From NCBI RefSeq assembly GCF_023101145.1, contig NZ_CP073714.1:7440001-7504000 (forward strand): DNA of 64,000 nt, in the 5' to 3' direction. Both the position numbers and the translations under genes were made by a program. The notes below the pieces were generated by a model, which was not told where the DNA came from, ran no database searches, and saw only the letters and a program-made list of their open reading frames with translations. Shown here piece by piece: positions 1 to 8,577 of the stretch (its first letter is position 1; the number at the start of each line of letters is the position of its first letter). The stretch comes from Paenibacillus pabuli (GTDB taxonomy: Bacteria > Bacillota > Bacilli > Paenibacillales > Paenibacillaceae).

Positions 1-756
1 GCAGCATCGTCCAATACTTGGCCCGCCTGGTGGCAAGTCGATTTCGGTTCACCCAAGACCATCACGGAGATCGACATTTCCTGGTTTATGTATAAAGGAT
101 CTGAGGGCTATTATAAATACAAAATCGAGATCAGCAACGATGGCGTCAACTACTCCACGCTGGATCGAACCAGCAACACCACCTATGGGTTTACGACAGA
201 TGCTGTTCATTTTACCGCCCGTTATGTACGCATCAATATGGTCAACGCTGTTCTGTGGAACAACCCGGGTAACTGGTACACCCCAACCCTGCATGAGGTC
301 AAAATGTTAGGGCCAGCAACACCTGATGCGACAAATTACAGCCGTTTCAGTTCCTTCAATTATCCGGATCGGTACATCCGTCATTCCAATTTCACGGCAC
401 GGATCGACACCAACGTCTCACCTGTACTGGATTCACAATTCCGTGTTGTACCTGGCTTGGCCAGCTCTACAGGCATCTCACTGGAATCCATCAATTTTCC
501 GGGCTACTTCCTGAATTGCAACACCAGCAACAAAATCGTACTTGAGGCGTACACGGATACCGTCACCTATGAAGGAGATGCAACTTTCCTGAGCAGCCCC
601 GGCTGGGCAGACAGCTCCAGAGTATCGCTCCAATCGTACAGCCAGCCCGGATATTACATCCGGCATTACGATTATGTGTTGCAGATGGATCCCATCAGTG
701 CCTCCAGCAGCGCAACGGTGAAGGGTGACGCCACGTTTGGGCGAAGCGATTTTTAG
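1..756 (+). CDS. C-terminal part of a secreted arabinan-active glycoside hydrolase (discoidin + AbfB/CBM42 domains), 5' end outside window
   Basis: The reading frame is open from base 1, so the N-terminal catalytic part lies outside the window; 251 residues are visible. Residues about 1-100 look like an F5/8 type C (discoidin, CBM32-like) domain, with the WWQVDFG strand near the start and the ARYVRI strand near residue 75. Residues about 107-250 carry the repeated pattern of an AbfB domain (CBM42): SRFSSFNYPDRYIRH, DSQFRVVPGLA, SLESINFPGYFL and a second SLQSYSQPGYYIRH copy. AbfB domains bind arabinofuranose side chains, so the whole protein is probably an exported alpha-L-arabinofuranosidase or similar (family knowledge plus inference; the catalytic family cannot be seen). 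It fits functionally with the arabinose operon at 51.6-57.2 kb but is far from it. Confidence 0.8.
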   Translation, partial: AASSNTWPAWWQVDFGSPKTITEIDISWFMYKGSEGYYKYKIEISNDGVNYSTLDRTSNTTYGFTTDAVHFTARYVRINMVNAVLWNNPGNWYTPTLHEVKMLGPATPDATNYSRFSSFNYPDRYIRHSNFTARIDTNVSPVLDSQFRVVPGLASSTGISLESINFPGYFLNCNTSNKIVLEAYTDTVTYEGDATFLSSPGWADSSRVSLQSYSQPGYYIRHYDYVLQMDPISASSSATVKGDATFGRSDF

Positions 757-795
757 CCATTGGGAATGAGCACTAAGCGATCTATTTTCGGGATA

Positions 796-840
796 GAGGC
801 CGCCTCTTCAGATTTATGACTGAAGGAGTGGCCTCTTTCG
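796..840 (+). terminator. Rho-independent terminator of the AbfB-domain gene
   Basis: Imperfect 15-bp arms (GAGGCCGCCTCTTCA at 796 and its near complement ending at 835) are followed by TTTCG. The stem lies 40 bases after the stop codon. The T-run is short, so it is a weak example. Confidence 0.55.
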
Positions 841-880
841 TAGTCCAACATTACCGGACACACAGACTCTAAATGAATTT

Positions 881-1459
881 TCATAGCTTATTGACGATAT
901 CCATGAATGCCTTCATATTGTATGTGTCGTCCTGAATGCGCCATTCCCCTTGTTCCTGTAAAAAGGTAATCTCCCCTTCTAACGGAATGGTCTTCGTTTC
1001 TTCTCCATCATCATTCGTAAATACCAAATGTAGCGTGTACTCCACGAGCATCCAATCGTTTTTACTTTCTTTAATCTTCGCTTTTATATCTTCAGCATGC
1101 AGTGACGCATCTTCTCTGTCTGCCACCTGGAATGGCAACCCTATACTACTTCTTTCAAGATTCCGTTCCGTCAGGAAGGGCTTCAATATCTCTTTTTTGG
1201 CTAGCATCTTTTCTACGGTTAATAATTCTTCACCCTCCTTGTTATCGACTGCAAACTCCACCGTTTTATATTCCAAGGTCATTTCAAGAGCTTGCTGCTC
1301 TTCCTGGGCAGATGCCTTTTGATTCGTCAATATACTCAACTGACTAATTGAATATGGAGCTGGCTCTTGAATACTTTCGTTTTTTTGGGACTCGTTACAC
1401 CCCATCATTACGACAGACATCAGAGTAACTGTTCCGATGAAATAATATAATTTACGCAA
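881..1459 (-). CDS. Putative lipoprotein of unknown function
   Basis: A lipoprotein signal is clear: a basic start (RKLYYF), a hydrophobic stretch and the lipobox MMGC about residue 21, so the mature protein should be anchored outside the membrane. The rest is charged and soluble, rich in E and K, with the segment LEGEITFLQEQGEWRIQDD near the C-terminus, which recalls the NTF2-like/DUF4878 kind of small extracellular domain; I do not assign a family. The usual first ATG (1465) sits directly against a GGAGG with no spacing, so I prefer the TTG at 1459, which has a 6-base spacing. It is a single gene with the methyltransferase upstream on the same strand. Confidence 0.7.
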   Translation of the reverse strand: MRKLYYFIGTVTLMSVVMMGCNESQKNESIQEPAPYSISQLSILTNQKASAQEEQQALEMTLEYKTVEFAVDNKEGEELLTVEKMLAKKEILKPFLTERNLERSSIGLPFQVADREDASLHAEDIKAKIKESKNDWMLVEYTLHLVFTNDDGEETKTIPLEGEITFLQEQGEWRIQDDTYNMKAFMDIVNKL

Positions 1460-1486
1460 AATCATCCTCCATCCTGTGCGTTCTTG

Positions 1487-2044
1487 TTATCGGCTGCAGC
1501 TGAATACATAAGCGGGCGGCAGGTTACGGTACACCCTTGTCATGCTTACGTTTTCGAAAAACTGCATCAGCAAGCCCTGTTTGAGCAGCGTGTACTGAAA
1601 AGTAATGAACTTGCCATCCTGCTTCAAAAATTGCCTCGATTTACCCAAAATGTCCAGTGACACATCCACAGGCAAGCTGGCAAACGGAAGCCCGGATACA
1701 ATGTAATCGGCCTTGTTCACTCCGTATTGCCGCAAATACTGATCCACATGCACAGCAGAATCATGAACGATGTGTACATTCTGATGGTGACCGTACTTTT
1801 TGCGCAGCATATGGCAGAAACGGGCGTTGTTTTCAATCAGGATCAGGACGGTTCCCGGTTGTCTTGTAGCAAGCAGTTTTTCTGTAAATACCCCAGTACC
1901 TGGTCCATACTCCACAATGCATGAAGCACCTTCAAATACGATGTCCTTCACCATCTTTGCCGCCAAAACTTCTGAGCTGGGAGCAATTGCTCCAATCCAT
2001 CGGGGACACTGGATGTATTGCTTCAAGAAGGATAAACACTCCAT
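1487..2044 (-). CDS. SAM-dependent methyltransferase (phospholipid N-methyltransferase/rRNA dimethylase-like)
   Basis: Residues about 40-60 hold the SAM-binding motif I region IVEYGPGTGVFTEKLL, followed by the acidic LILIENNARF (motif II) and ADYIVSGLPFASLP (motif IV). This order and the SGLPF motif are typical of the PmtA/COG3963 phospholipid methyltransferase-like group, related to KsgA/Erm dimethylases. About 185 residues. The open frame extends 57 codons further upstream, but ATG 2044 has AGGGGG nine bases ahead and begins where family similarity begins (MECLSFLKQYIQ), so I start it there. The acceptor is unknown; it could act on a membrane lipid or a small molecule. It stands alone, 27 bases upstream of the lipoprotein gene. 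Confidence 0.75.
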   Translation of the reverse strand: MECLSFLKQYIQCPRWIGAIAPSSEVLAAKMVKDIVFEGASCIVEYGPGTGVFTEKLLATRQPGTVLILIENNARFCHMLRKKYGHHQNVHIVHDSAVHVDQYLRQYGVNKADYIVSGLPFASLPVDVSLDILGKSRQFLKQDGKFITFQYTLLKQGLLMQFFENVSMTRVYRNLPPAYVFSCSR

Positions 2045-2282
2045 GCTGTCCGACCCCCTAAGCTTGATTTCTGAGATCACTATAGAATTCCAAATTGAAG
2101 AAGCCATCAAACCGAGGAGAATAGGAGAAAAATGATGAGAATTTGAGAGCATGAAATATCGTATTCGGAGTGGATAAAGCTTGCTAATGCTGCGGGGTAA
2201 ACGTGAAGGAAACAAAAAAGAAGCCTGTCGGATTACTCCTTAGGCCCTTAAATATAATCAAACTGAAATACCTAAATAACGA

Positions 2283-2828
2283 TTAACGGTTTGAAAATCT
2301 GAAGATCAGTTTTTCTCCATCATGGGTATGACCCTGAAGCTCCACATAGTTTCCCTGGGTATAGTTCGATACAGTTTTTCGCCAAAAGTGTTGACCTACT
2401 TTATTTTTCTCCGAAGGATTCGTGAACAACTCCCATCGTCCCCGATATCTCCGGAATACCTCTTTTGCAGCATACTCTGCAATTCCCACACCTCTGAATG
2501 GCTGCATCAGAAAGAATTCATGTACAAAGAAATCCGTGTCTGCCGAACAATGAGGCGGAGTAGCCACAAATACAAAACCTGCCGGCACGCTATCTACTCT
2601 AATCAAAAATGCATAGAGGATGTTCGGTTTTTCCCACCATATGTTCTGGACATCATATTGATCTTGCAACGTTTTGTAATCATCACCCATTTCGAAAATC
2701 CCATGTTGATTCGGAGTGTATTCTGCTCTCAGACCATAATGTCCGGATAAATCATGAAGGTAGAGAGGATACATGTTTTTGATGATATATGCCTCAGTGT
2801 TATGTGTTAATTGTACGTCAATTCTCAT
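2283..2828 (-). CDS. GNAT family N-acetyltransferase
   Basis: 181 residues with the GNAT acetyl-CoA fold pattern: beta-strand AGFVFVAT, then FFVHEFFLMQPFRGVGIAEYAAKEVFRR, in which the QPFRGVGIA segment is the pyrophosphate-binding Q/RxxGxG/A loop, followed by WELFTNPSEKNKVGQHFWRKTV. The acceptor substrate cannot be told. The start has a GGGAGGGAAG ribosome site. It is a single gene with no operon partner; the flanking genes have their own spacing above 140 bases. Confidence 0.85.
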   Translation of the reverse strand: MRIDVQLTHNTEAYIIKNMYPLYLHDLSGHYGLRAEYTPNQHGIFEMGDDYKTLQDQYDVQNIWWEKPNILYAFLIRVDSVPAGFVFVATPPHCSADTDFFVHEFFLMQPFRGVGIAEYAAKEVFRRYRGRWELFTNPSEKNKVGQHFWRKTVSNYTQGNYVELQGHTHDGEKLIFRFSNR

Positions 2829-2949
2829 ATTGGCTTCCCTCCCCCTCCATAGCTGAAGTAATGTTTTATTAGGAACAGTTCTATAATCTCATTGTATTGG
2901 TCTTCTTTCGCACAATATAGGCAGCAAACCATTTAAACTAATCCCTGCA

Positions 2950-2979
2950 CAAAAAGCCACATTCGATTTCTCGAATGCA
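2950..2979 (-). terminator. Terminator of the CD3324-type gene
   Basis: On the minus strand CATTCGA-GAAA-TCGAATG is followed by TGGCTTTTTG. The stem is a perfect 7 bp and begins 17 bases beyond the stop codon at 2994. Confidence 0.65.
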
Positions 2980-2993
2980 GCTCTACCCTTTAA

Positions 2994-3260
2994 TCACTTT
3001 TTGGAATATACAATTTTCTTGATACTGTCGATGGATAAACAAAATTGTTCTATGAGTTGGTCGATGGACATGCCCGCAGCGAATAGCCGGCGAATCTCAT
3101 CATTCCTTTGCTTCAACATGATCCGGCTGCCCGAACTCTCGCCCCATTTTCGATGGGCTTCCTTCGGTTTGGGGATATACACCAATCCACCAGGAATATG
3201 GCGCTGGATTTCCTTCAATAATGATTCTGGAAGGATCGTGTCTGCATTAATATATTTCAT
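2994..3260 (-). CDS. CD3324 family small helix-turn-helix protein
   Basis: 88 residues. The N-terminal MKYINADTILPESLLKEIQ, the central IPKPKEAHRKWGESSGSR and the C-terminal SIDSIKKIVYSKK are the hallmarks of the small CD3324 family found widely in Bacillota. The second half (IRRLFAAGMSIDQLIEQFCLSIDSIKKIV) has the length and spacing of a helix-turn-helix of the kind used by Mor/resolvase-type proteins, so DNA binding is likely but no target is known. AAGGAG precedes the ATG with good spacing. The 270 bases upstream contain a long imperfect inverted repeat (see 3298-3403). Confidence 0.75.
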   Translation of the reverse strand: MKYINADTILPESLLKEIQRHIPGGLVYIPKPKEAHRKWGESSGSRIMLKQRNDEIRRLFAAGMSIDQLIEQFCLSIDSIKKIVYSKK

Positions 3261-3297
3261 ATTGCTCCGCTCCTTAAAAGTTAAGATCTTTAAGGCA

Positions 3298-3403
3298 GCA
3301 GAGTCAACCGATGAACACTTGTTATACGAACTATACGAGTGTGGCGGAAATGGATTTCAAGCTCTATACAAACAACCGCCGTTGTTCATCGCATGGACTC
3401 TGC
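3298..3403. repeat. Long imperfect inverted repeat in the gap between the CD3324-type and YafY-type genes
   Basis: The arms are 3298-3317 (GCAGAGTCAACCGATGAACA) and 3383-3403, whose complement reads GCAGAGTCCATGCGATGAACA, one inserted base and two or three changes apart. The 65-base middle contains GTTATACGAACTATACGAG. No T-run follows either arm. It could be a folded RNA, a small non-autonomous element or a regulatory dyad; the sequence alone does not decide. Confidence 0.5.
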
Positions 3404-3530
3404 ATAGAGCGGATCGTAAAACTTCTTATGAACTGAATCATGGTAGCCCCCCATTCGGTGATCCTATATTAGTTACTTCCATGGTACTATTATATGTTCC
3501 ATATGAGAACACAATATCCTTTTACAACAT

Positions 3531-4430
3531 TCAATACTGATTCAAACTCCGTTCCAGCATCTCTCTCACTTGTTGTTGCAGCTCCAGCGGCTCAATCACC
3601 TTTACTTCTGGCCCGAAGGAGAGCAGCCTCCGCGCTGTAAAAGGAAACTCTTCAGGCGGAACCAGTCCTCGCCATTCATTACCTTCAACCGACTTGAACA
3701 GTACATCTGACCCTGCCAGTCTCGCCCCAAAATCCGTGAATTGCAGCACGACTTCTATGCTTTCTCTCTCTTCCTTCAAGTTCAACCACTCTTGTAAACT
3801 AGGAACCGACTCGTTGATGGAATCCAGCATAACCAGCTCCTGCATGCGATCCACCCGATACAACAGCACTCGATCCTTCCTCCGAGCCGGCATATACCAA
3901 TACCCGTGATCGTAATAGATGCCGACGGGGAAGACCTGTACTTTTTTATCTCCCTGCCGGGAATGATATATAAATTCAATCTCTCTTTTATCGACTGCCG
4001 CGCCTAATATCTCGGTTGTTAATGCCTCGGCCTGTACAGCATGATGTTGAAGGAACGTAATGTGCTGCCTCATCCGTGTAATCAGATCCTGTACATCCTG
4101 AGGTAAAGTTGAATAATACTCCTCTGCGAGATGCTCACGAATCGATCCATACGGAAAATCCGGGACGTTCTCCAAATATTCAATCATCATAAATAAACCC
4201 AATGCCTCATGCTGTGTGAGTTGAAGAGGTGGCAAAATCCGATTAGGAAGCACCCGATAACCCCCGTTCACTCCAACCTCCGTATACAAAGGAAAGCCCA
4301 GCTCCTGCAGATCATTCAGATCCCGTTGGATCGTACGGATCGACACCTGAAAACGCTCCGCCAATTCACGAGCCGTAAATTTCTTTCTCGAATCCATGAG
4401 TCGCATCAATGCGAGTTTTCGATTATTCAT
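3531..4430 (-). CDS. YafY family HTH/WYL-domain transcriptional regulator
   Basis: 299 residues. Residues about 5-60 form an HTH_11 (DeoR-like) winged helix: LALMRLMDSRKKFTARELAERF, SIRTIQRDLNDL, GYRVLP. Residues about 130-210 hold the WYL domain (IEFIYHSRQGDKKVQVFPVGIYYDHGYWYMPARR, in which the WYL triad is WYM), followed by a WYL C-terminal extension. WYL domains sense ligands or nucleic acid ends. I choose the ATG at 4430 because AGGTGG lies six bases ahead; two codons upstream another ATG is too close. It faces the dihydrofolate reductase-like gene with a 71-base shared gap, a common pairing in which the regulator controls its neighbour (inference). Confidence 0.85.
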   Translation of the reverse strand: MNNRKLALMRLMDSRKKFTARELAERFQVSIRTIQRDLNDLQELGFPLYTEVGVNGGYRVLPNRILPPLQLTQHEALGLFMMIEYLENVPDFPYGSIREHLAEEYYSTLPQDVQDLITRMRQHITFLQHHAVQAEALTTEILGAAVDKREIEFIYHSRQGDKKVQVFPVGIYYDHGYWYMPARRKDRVLLYRVDRMQELVMLDSINESVPSLQEWLNLKEERESIEVVLQFTDFGARLAGSDVLFKSVEGNEWRGLVPPEEFPFTARRLLSFGPEVKVIEPLELQQQVREMLERSLNQY

Positions 4431-4501
4431 ATTCATCCACCTAACTACGTCAACATTTGTCACAGTTGGAGTGTATCATAAAGTTTAGAAAGGAGCGATG
4501 A

Positions 4502-5038
4502 ATGATGTCAAATAATAAAACAGTACTGTACATTGCGATGAGCTTGGATGGGTACATTGCAAGACCGGATGGTTCGGTGGATTGGCTGTTCGATGTGGAA
4601 GGCGATGGTGGCGATAACGGGTATGGCGAGTTTTATTCAACCATTGGAACGGTGGTCATGGGACGTCTTACGTATGAAGAGGTGCTCAAGCTGTCAGAGG
4701 ATTTCCCCTATGCGGATCGCCCGACGTATGTACTTTCCCGTTCCAAACAAGCCCCTGCGCCGCACGTACAATTTACGAACGAAGCTGTGGAGAACCTGAT
4801 TCCTCGCTTGAAGCAGGACTCCAGCGGTGACATTTGGATTGTAGGCGGAGGCCAGGTGGTCCAAGCTGTTCTGCAACAACAACTGCTCGATGAGGTTGAG
4901 ATTGCCATTATTCCGAAAATCCTTGGCGAAGGAATCCCCTTATTCCCAACTGGAACGGTACCCACCCATTTCAGAATGATTCATAAGCAGACGCTGGGGC
5001 AGATCATTTCGATCCGTTACCAGGTAATAGGGAAGTAA
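4502..5038 (+). CDS. Dihydrofolate reductase family protein (RibD C-terminal domain type)
   Basis: 178 residues with the RibD_C/DHFR-like fold: N-terminal LYIAMSLDGYIARPDGSVDWL, central GTVVMGRLTYEEVL, and C-terminal IWIVGGGQVVQAVLQQQLLDEVEIAIIPKILGEGIPLF. These match the YyaP/YwjB type of NADPH-dependent reductases; the true substrate is unknown and it is unlikely to be the housekeeping DHFR. AGGAG lies six bases before ATG 4502; a second ATG follows immediately. It is divergent from the YafY regulator and ends before a clear terminator. Confidence 0.85.
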   Translation: MMSNNKTVLYIAMSLDGYIARPDGSVDWLFDVEGDGGDNGYGEFYSTIGTVVMGRLTYEEVLKLSEDFPYADRPTYVLSRSKQAPAPHVQFTNEAVENLIPRLKQDSSGDIWIVGGGQVVQAVLQQQLLDEVEIAIIPKILGEGIPLFPTGTVPTHFRMIHKQTLGQIISIRYQVIGK

Positions 5039-5091
5039 AACCGTAGCGTAGTTAACACATCCCTTTCGGATGTCGAAGGCCTAACCATCTA

Positions 5092-5137
5092 AAGCCAGAC
5101 CTCTCTTGTTCAAGAAGGGTCTGGCTTGGCTCATTTT
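5092..5137 (+). terminator. Terminator between convergent DHFR-like and SGNH genes
   Basis: Perfect 10-bp stem AAGCCAGACC (5092-5101) / GGTCTGGCTT (5118-5127) followed by GGCTCATTTTT. The complement has only a short T-run, so it mainly serves the plus strand. Confidence 0.8.
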
Positions 5138-5147
5138 TAAACATAAC

Positions 5148-6275
5148 CTAATAATTTAAAATTCCCTTTAGATACTCCGCTAACGCATCAGCAGACATTC
5201 GATGAGATAACTCACCCGGATGGCTTCTGGCGCCCACCGTCTTCTCGGTCGTATCTGGAAGCTGTATTACCGAGACTTTCATATCGCCAGCCTGTTTCGT
5301 ATAAGCGTCAACAGCACGATAGATCGCTGGCATCATCGGGAATCCAAGCATGCCGTATGCCCATACGAGATGCGCCTCTGGATTATTTTTTCGAAGTTTG
5401 GTCAGGAACTGGCTTACGGCTTTCTCAAAGGAAACCAGATCCTCTTCACGATAAGTGCCGTCTTCATTCAAACGTTGCTTGTACACCTTTCCGGTAACGG
5501 GGTCCTTCCATTCAGGTGTCTGAAAGGCGCCCCCATCATTGCTCCCCAGATTAACCACTACGATATCCGGCTGCCAGGAGTTGAAATCATGCTTGTCCCC
5601 TGCGCCGAGTGCTTTATTTCTATCTCCGGTCACCAATCCACAGACTTGTTCGTAATAATCAGGGATGTTCGCATTCGGATTGTTATCCCAACTCGTCAGC
5701 ACACCCCAGCCGCTCTGTGAGATAACGCGGTATTCTGCATTCAACGCTTCTGCTGTCATGGCCGTATAATTATGTATGGCACTGAACCACATCGGAATCC
5801 AATCCTCTTCTTCTTTGGCCCCAATCGCACCTTCTCCGGATGTAATACTGTCACCGATAAATTCAATCTTGTACGGTTTTTCCTCTACAGGCAGGAAGAC
5901 ACCATCCGATTTAAACGCATAAATCTGCAATGAACAGCCTGGGTCTCCATTCATGGCCTGTGTATCTTTGACGATGCGTACATTTTTCACCACAGTTTCG
6001 TTCATGCCTCGGAATACGCAGATCCAATACCTTCCCGCCGTTAACATCTGTCTACTCACTGGTACACCGTTAATCAGAATGCTGATCCAGGGCTCGTTCA
6101 TATCATAATCAGACTCAATCTCCACCCACAATTCAGAGCCCTTTACATTAAGTTCAATCGCACTTCCGGTCCAAAACAAGGTTAAAGGCGACCGTTGTCC
6201 TGTCGTTCTGCCATGTACTTTGAGATGGCTTACATCAGACAACGCGTACGTCTGTAATTTCTCATTAGTCTTCAC
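5148..6275 (-). CDS. SGNH/GDSL hydrolase, probable carbohydrate esterase (CE2-like architecture)
   Basis: 375 residues. Residues about 1-125 form a beta-sandwich-like N-terminal domain (LFWTGSAIELNVKGSELWVEIESD), then an SGNH hydrolase: block I IEFIGDSITSGEGA (nucleophile Ser in GDS), block III NLGSNDGG (Asn), and block V near the end GARSHPGELSH (Asp/His region). This jelly-roll plus SGNH order is that of family CE2 deacetylases, which remove acetyl groups from plant polysaccharides such as xylan or glucomannan; the exact substrate is inference. There is no signal peptide, so it is probably cytoplasmic and acts on imported oligosaccharides. The start is GTG with GGGAGG nine bases ahead. Confidence 0.8.
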   Translation of the reverse strand: MKTNEKLQTYALSDVSHLKVHGRTTGQRSPLTLFWTGSAIELNVKGSELWVEIESDYDMNEPWISILINGVPVSRQMLTAGRYWICVFRGMNETVVKNVRIVKDTQAMNGDPGCSLQIYAFKSDGVFLPVEEKPYKIEFIGDSITSGEGAIGAKEEEDWIPMWFSAIHNYTAMTAEALNAEYRVISQSGWGVLTSWDNNPNANIPDYYEQVCGLVTGDRNKALGAGDKHDFNSWQPDIVVVNLGSNDGGAFQTPEWKDPVTGKVYKQRLNEDGTYREEDLVSFEKAVSQFLTKLRKNNPEAHLVWAYGMLGFPMMPAIYRAVDAYTKQAGDMKVSVIQLPDTTEKTVGARSHPGELSHRMSADALAEYLKGILNY

Positions 6276-6325
6276 GATGTATTTCCTCCCGCATGATTAT
6301 TGCCCCAGAGGGCAGTATCATCTGA

Positions 6326-6808
6326 CTAGATTTTGAGAAAATGGTCTACATGCTTCTGGTACTTCTCGTACCAGATTTTCCATTCTTCTTCACGAGATTC
6401 CAAGGTACGACCATCCAGTAATGCCTCAATGACGTTCAGGCAGACATGCCACCCAGCTAGATCCTTAGGTGTATGGCTTGTGATGTGATGGATGGTTTCA
6501 AGCAGCAGCAGACGACACCCATTCGGCTCCGGATATAGCTCAAACCGAACCCGGTCTTCTGCCCAGGTATATTCGAGAACGGAATGCGGCACAAAGTCCA
6601 GAATTTGAAGAACCAGGAACGTACCATCCGGCATATTAAACTTGATGCTTCCACCTTCCCGAAGATCTGTTACTTCGAGTTCGGAGAACCACTTTGCAAG
6701 CTTTTCGTTTTCCGTTAAATAAGACCATACATCCTCCGCAGCATGCTTCCAATGACGTTCGAAACGGGCCATGTTTCCAGTTGGCGTTTGTTTCAGATCA
6801 GCAATCAT
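6326..6808 (-). CDS. SRPBCC (AHSA1-like) domain protein
   Basis: 160 residues. The pattern ERHWKHAAEDVWSYLTENEKLAKWFSELEVTDLREGGSIKF, then VLEYTWAEDRVRFELYPEPNGCRLLL and the C-terminal AGWHVCLNVIEALLDG is that of the AHSA1/START-like SRPBCC ligand-binding fold. I start it at ATG 6808 because this overlaps the stop of the DUF4180 gene in an ATGA, which suggests translational coupling. The longer open frame has no ribosome site. Function is not known beyond binding a hydrophobic ligand; many relatives are used as accessory proteins of regulators. Confidence 0.8.
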   Translation of the reverse strand: MIADLKQTPTGNMARFERHWKHAAEDVWSYLTENEKLAKWFSELEVTDLREGGSIKFNMPDGTFLVLQILDFVPHSVLEYTWAEDRVRFELYPEPNGCRLLLLETIHHITSHTPKDLAGWHVCLNVIEALLDGRTLESREEEWKIWYEKYQKHVDHFLKI

Positions 6809-7170
6809 AGCGTATGCAATGCCTGAAGCGCTTCCTCTTTTGTTTTCAAAAAGAAAACATGCTTGCCATGGTTGCACTCATAGATGAAGTCTCTGAGACT
6901 TTTGCTGTTGTATCCATCAAAATCCCCGACAATGGCAAGTTTCACCTGATAATTCACGTATTTCTGCAAAATATCACCCGCAAGCTTGGTCTTCAATTCG
7001 AAGAAGTCTTCGGTAAGGTTGGATTTATTAATCAGGATTTTATGCGCGTCATCCGTGTATTTCACGGAGGCCATTAGATCCAGTGCATCCTGTGCATTGT
7101 TAATAACGATGTCATTGCTTTCGATGATGGCAACCTTGGAGCTGCCTTGTTGATCAATGATGATATCCAT
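6805..7170 (-). CDS. DUF4180 domain protein
   Basis: 121 residues: N-terminal KVAIIESNDIVINNAQDALDLMA, then ILINKSNLTEDFFELKTKLAGDILQKYVNYQVKLAIVGDF, and a C-terminal FIYECNHGKHVFFLKTKEEALQAL. This is the DUF4180 pattern; members are often encoded beside transcriptional regulators or SRPBCC proteins and the SpoIIAA/STAS-like fold has been suggested for them (inference). GAGGAGAGG precedes the ATG. The next gene overlaps by 4 bases, so the two are very likely made together. Confidence 0.8.
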   Translation of the reverse strand: MDIIIDQQGSSKVAIIESNDIVINNAQDALDLMASVKYTDDAHKILINKSNLTEDFFELKTKLAGDILQKYVNYQVKLAIVGDFDGYNSKSLRDFIYECNHGKHVFFLKTKEEALQALHTL

Positions 7171-7262
7171 TTTATTTCCCTCTCCTCTATTACATTTTTT
7201 GAATGAATACTTTTTCGGTCATGAATACTCCGAAATAAAAAAGAAGCTGAATTCATGGGATA

Positions 7263-8417
7263 CTACTTTCCAATGAGATGGGCATCGGATTTCCAGCTTT
7301 GATACCATTCGTTGATATGTTCGCTGACCGGCATATCCAAATCCTGTTGCATTCTGGTAGTTAAAAGACGATACTGCTCCTCTACACCGTGAACCTCATT
7401 TATCGAATCATATAGTTTCATGAGTGTGAAGTAGCTCTCCTCTTCGTTAGGAAGCATGTCCTGGATGCATTCCGTAATCTCGATCGCTTTTCTCTGCATC
7501 CCCTGCTGCTCGTAAAACTCAGATAGCTGTCTCATATGGTACAACCATAAATAGCGAAGTCTCTCCCGCTCATGTTCCGCCCAGACATATTCATAATTCC
7601 CGAGGTATGTGCCTTTGTACAGACTCAGCACATGTTCATAAGCGTCAGCCGTATTAGCGTCCACGACCTTCCATTGTCGCATCTCGCTTTCCCATAGTTC
7701 GGTATCCACTTGCGCATCCCCTAATTCCAACTTGTATCCCGCTTCCAGATGTCCGCTTTGAATCGTGATCATATCCATATGATGGGCTTTTAGCGTCTGG
7801 CGTACATGATAGATCGCCGTGTACAGCTGATGTAACGTCTTGGATTCTTCGAGATCTGGCCAGAGAAGTTCAAGTAACGTACTACGATAAACAATCTGAT
7901 TGCGATGATGGAGTAAATAGGCGAATAATTCCTGTGCCTTGCTGGTACGCCATTTGACAGTCTGTGCATCCATACCTGGCAGCTTGAATTGTATCTGATT
8001 AAAACAGCAAATTAACGGCAACTTGATATCCCGCGTTATATTCACACGCTTTAATTTCAATTTTTCTTTGACCCGCAGTAAGGTTTGATGCAAACGCCCT
8101 TGTTGAACCGGCTTCATGATATAGTCCAACGCATACAACTCAAAAGCACGTACAGCATATTGGTCATAACTGGTCACAAAAATAATCTCGACTCCGGGTG
8201 CCGCTCCCTGAATCTGCCGACCCAGAGCCAACCCATCGATTTCCGGCATATGAATATCCAGAAATACAACATCAGGCCGATGAATAAGCACACCTGTCAT
8301 CACCTCTGTTGGGTCCGAATATGTAGCAGCAACTTCAATTCCGCTTACTTCCCTCTCTAACGATTTTCTAAGCCCAATCAGTGCCAATCGTTCGTCGTCA
8401 ACCAATATGACTTTCAT
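7263..8417 (-). CDS. Response regulator with receiver and SARP/BTAD transcriptional domains (copy 1)
   Basis: 384 residues. Residues 1-120 are a CheY-like receiver: VILVDDER acidic pocket, phosphoacceptor Asp54 in VVFLDIHMP, Thr in IIFVTSYD and Lys in DYIMKPV. Residues about 155-235 resemble an OmpR/SARP winged helix (WRTSKAQELFAYLLHHRNQIV, LLELLWPDLEESKTLHQLYTAIYHVRQTL), and the C-terminal part to 384 is a helical BTAD (TPR-like) domain. I start at ATG 8417 with GAGGAGG nine bases ahead. It ends a same-strand set with the membrane kinase and the hybrid kinase upstream, which are its likely phosphodonors. It is a paralogue of the regulator at 38005-39141. Confidence 0.88.
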   Translation of the reverse strand: MKVILVDDERLALIGLRKSLEREVSGIEVAATYSDPTEVMTGVLIHRPDVVFLDIHMPEIDGLALGRQIQGAAPGVEIIFVTSYDQYAVRAFELYALDYIMKPVQQGRLHQTLLRVKEKLKLKRVNITRDIKLPLICCFNQIQFKLPGMDAQTVKWRTSKAQELFAYLLHHRNQIVYRSTLLELLWPDLEESKTLHQLYTAIYHVRQTLKAHHMDMITIQSGHLEAGYKLELGDAQVDTELWESEMRQWKVVDANTADAYEHVLSLYKGTYLGNYEYVWAEHERERLRYLWLYHMRQLSEFYEQQGMQRKAIEITECIQDMLPNEEESYFTLMKLYDSINEVHGVEEQYRLLTTRMQQDLDMPVSEHINEWYQSWKSDAHLIGK

Positions 8418-8546
8418 CAGGAGCTTCCTCCTCGACCCAGCTGTCATCAAATTTTAATCATCATTATATCACAGCATTTTACCGTTCTCTTATTCATTTT
8501 GAATGAGAATTTAACATCCGATCCTGCATCTTGAAAACACATAAAG

Positions 8547-8577
8547 CCCATGGCTTACATCTGGGTCTGACCATGGG
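8547..8577 (-). terminator. Hairpin at the end of the membrane histidine kinase gene
   Basis: CCCATGG (8547-8553) and CCATGGG (8571-8577) form a perfect stem that spans the stop codon; on the minus strand it is followed by CTTTATG. Without a real T-run it may attenuate rather than end transcription before the response regulator gene. Confidence 0.4.

Noticed and set aside
3001..3540. 179-codon plus-strand open frame over the CD3324-type gene and the gap after it
   Set aside because: It is antisense to a recognised gene, has no ribosome site, and its second half crosses the inverted repeat.
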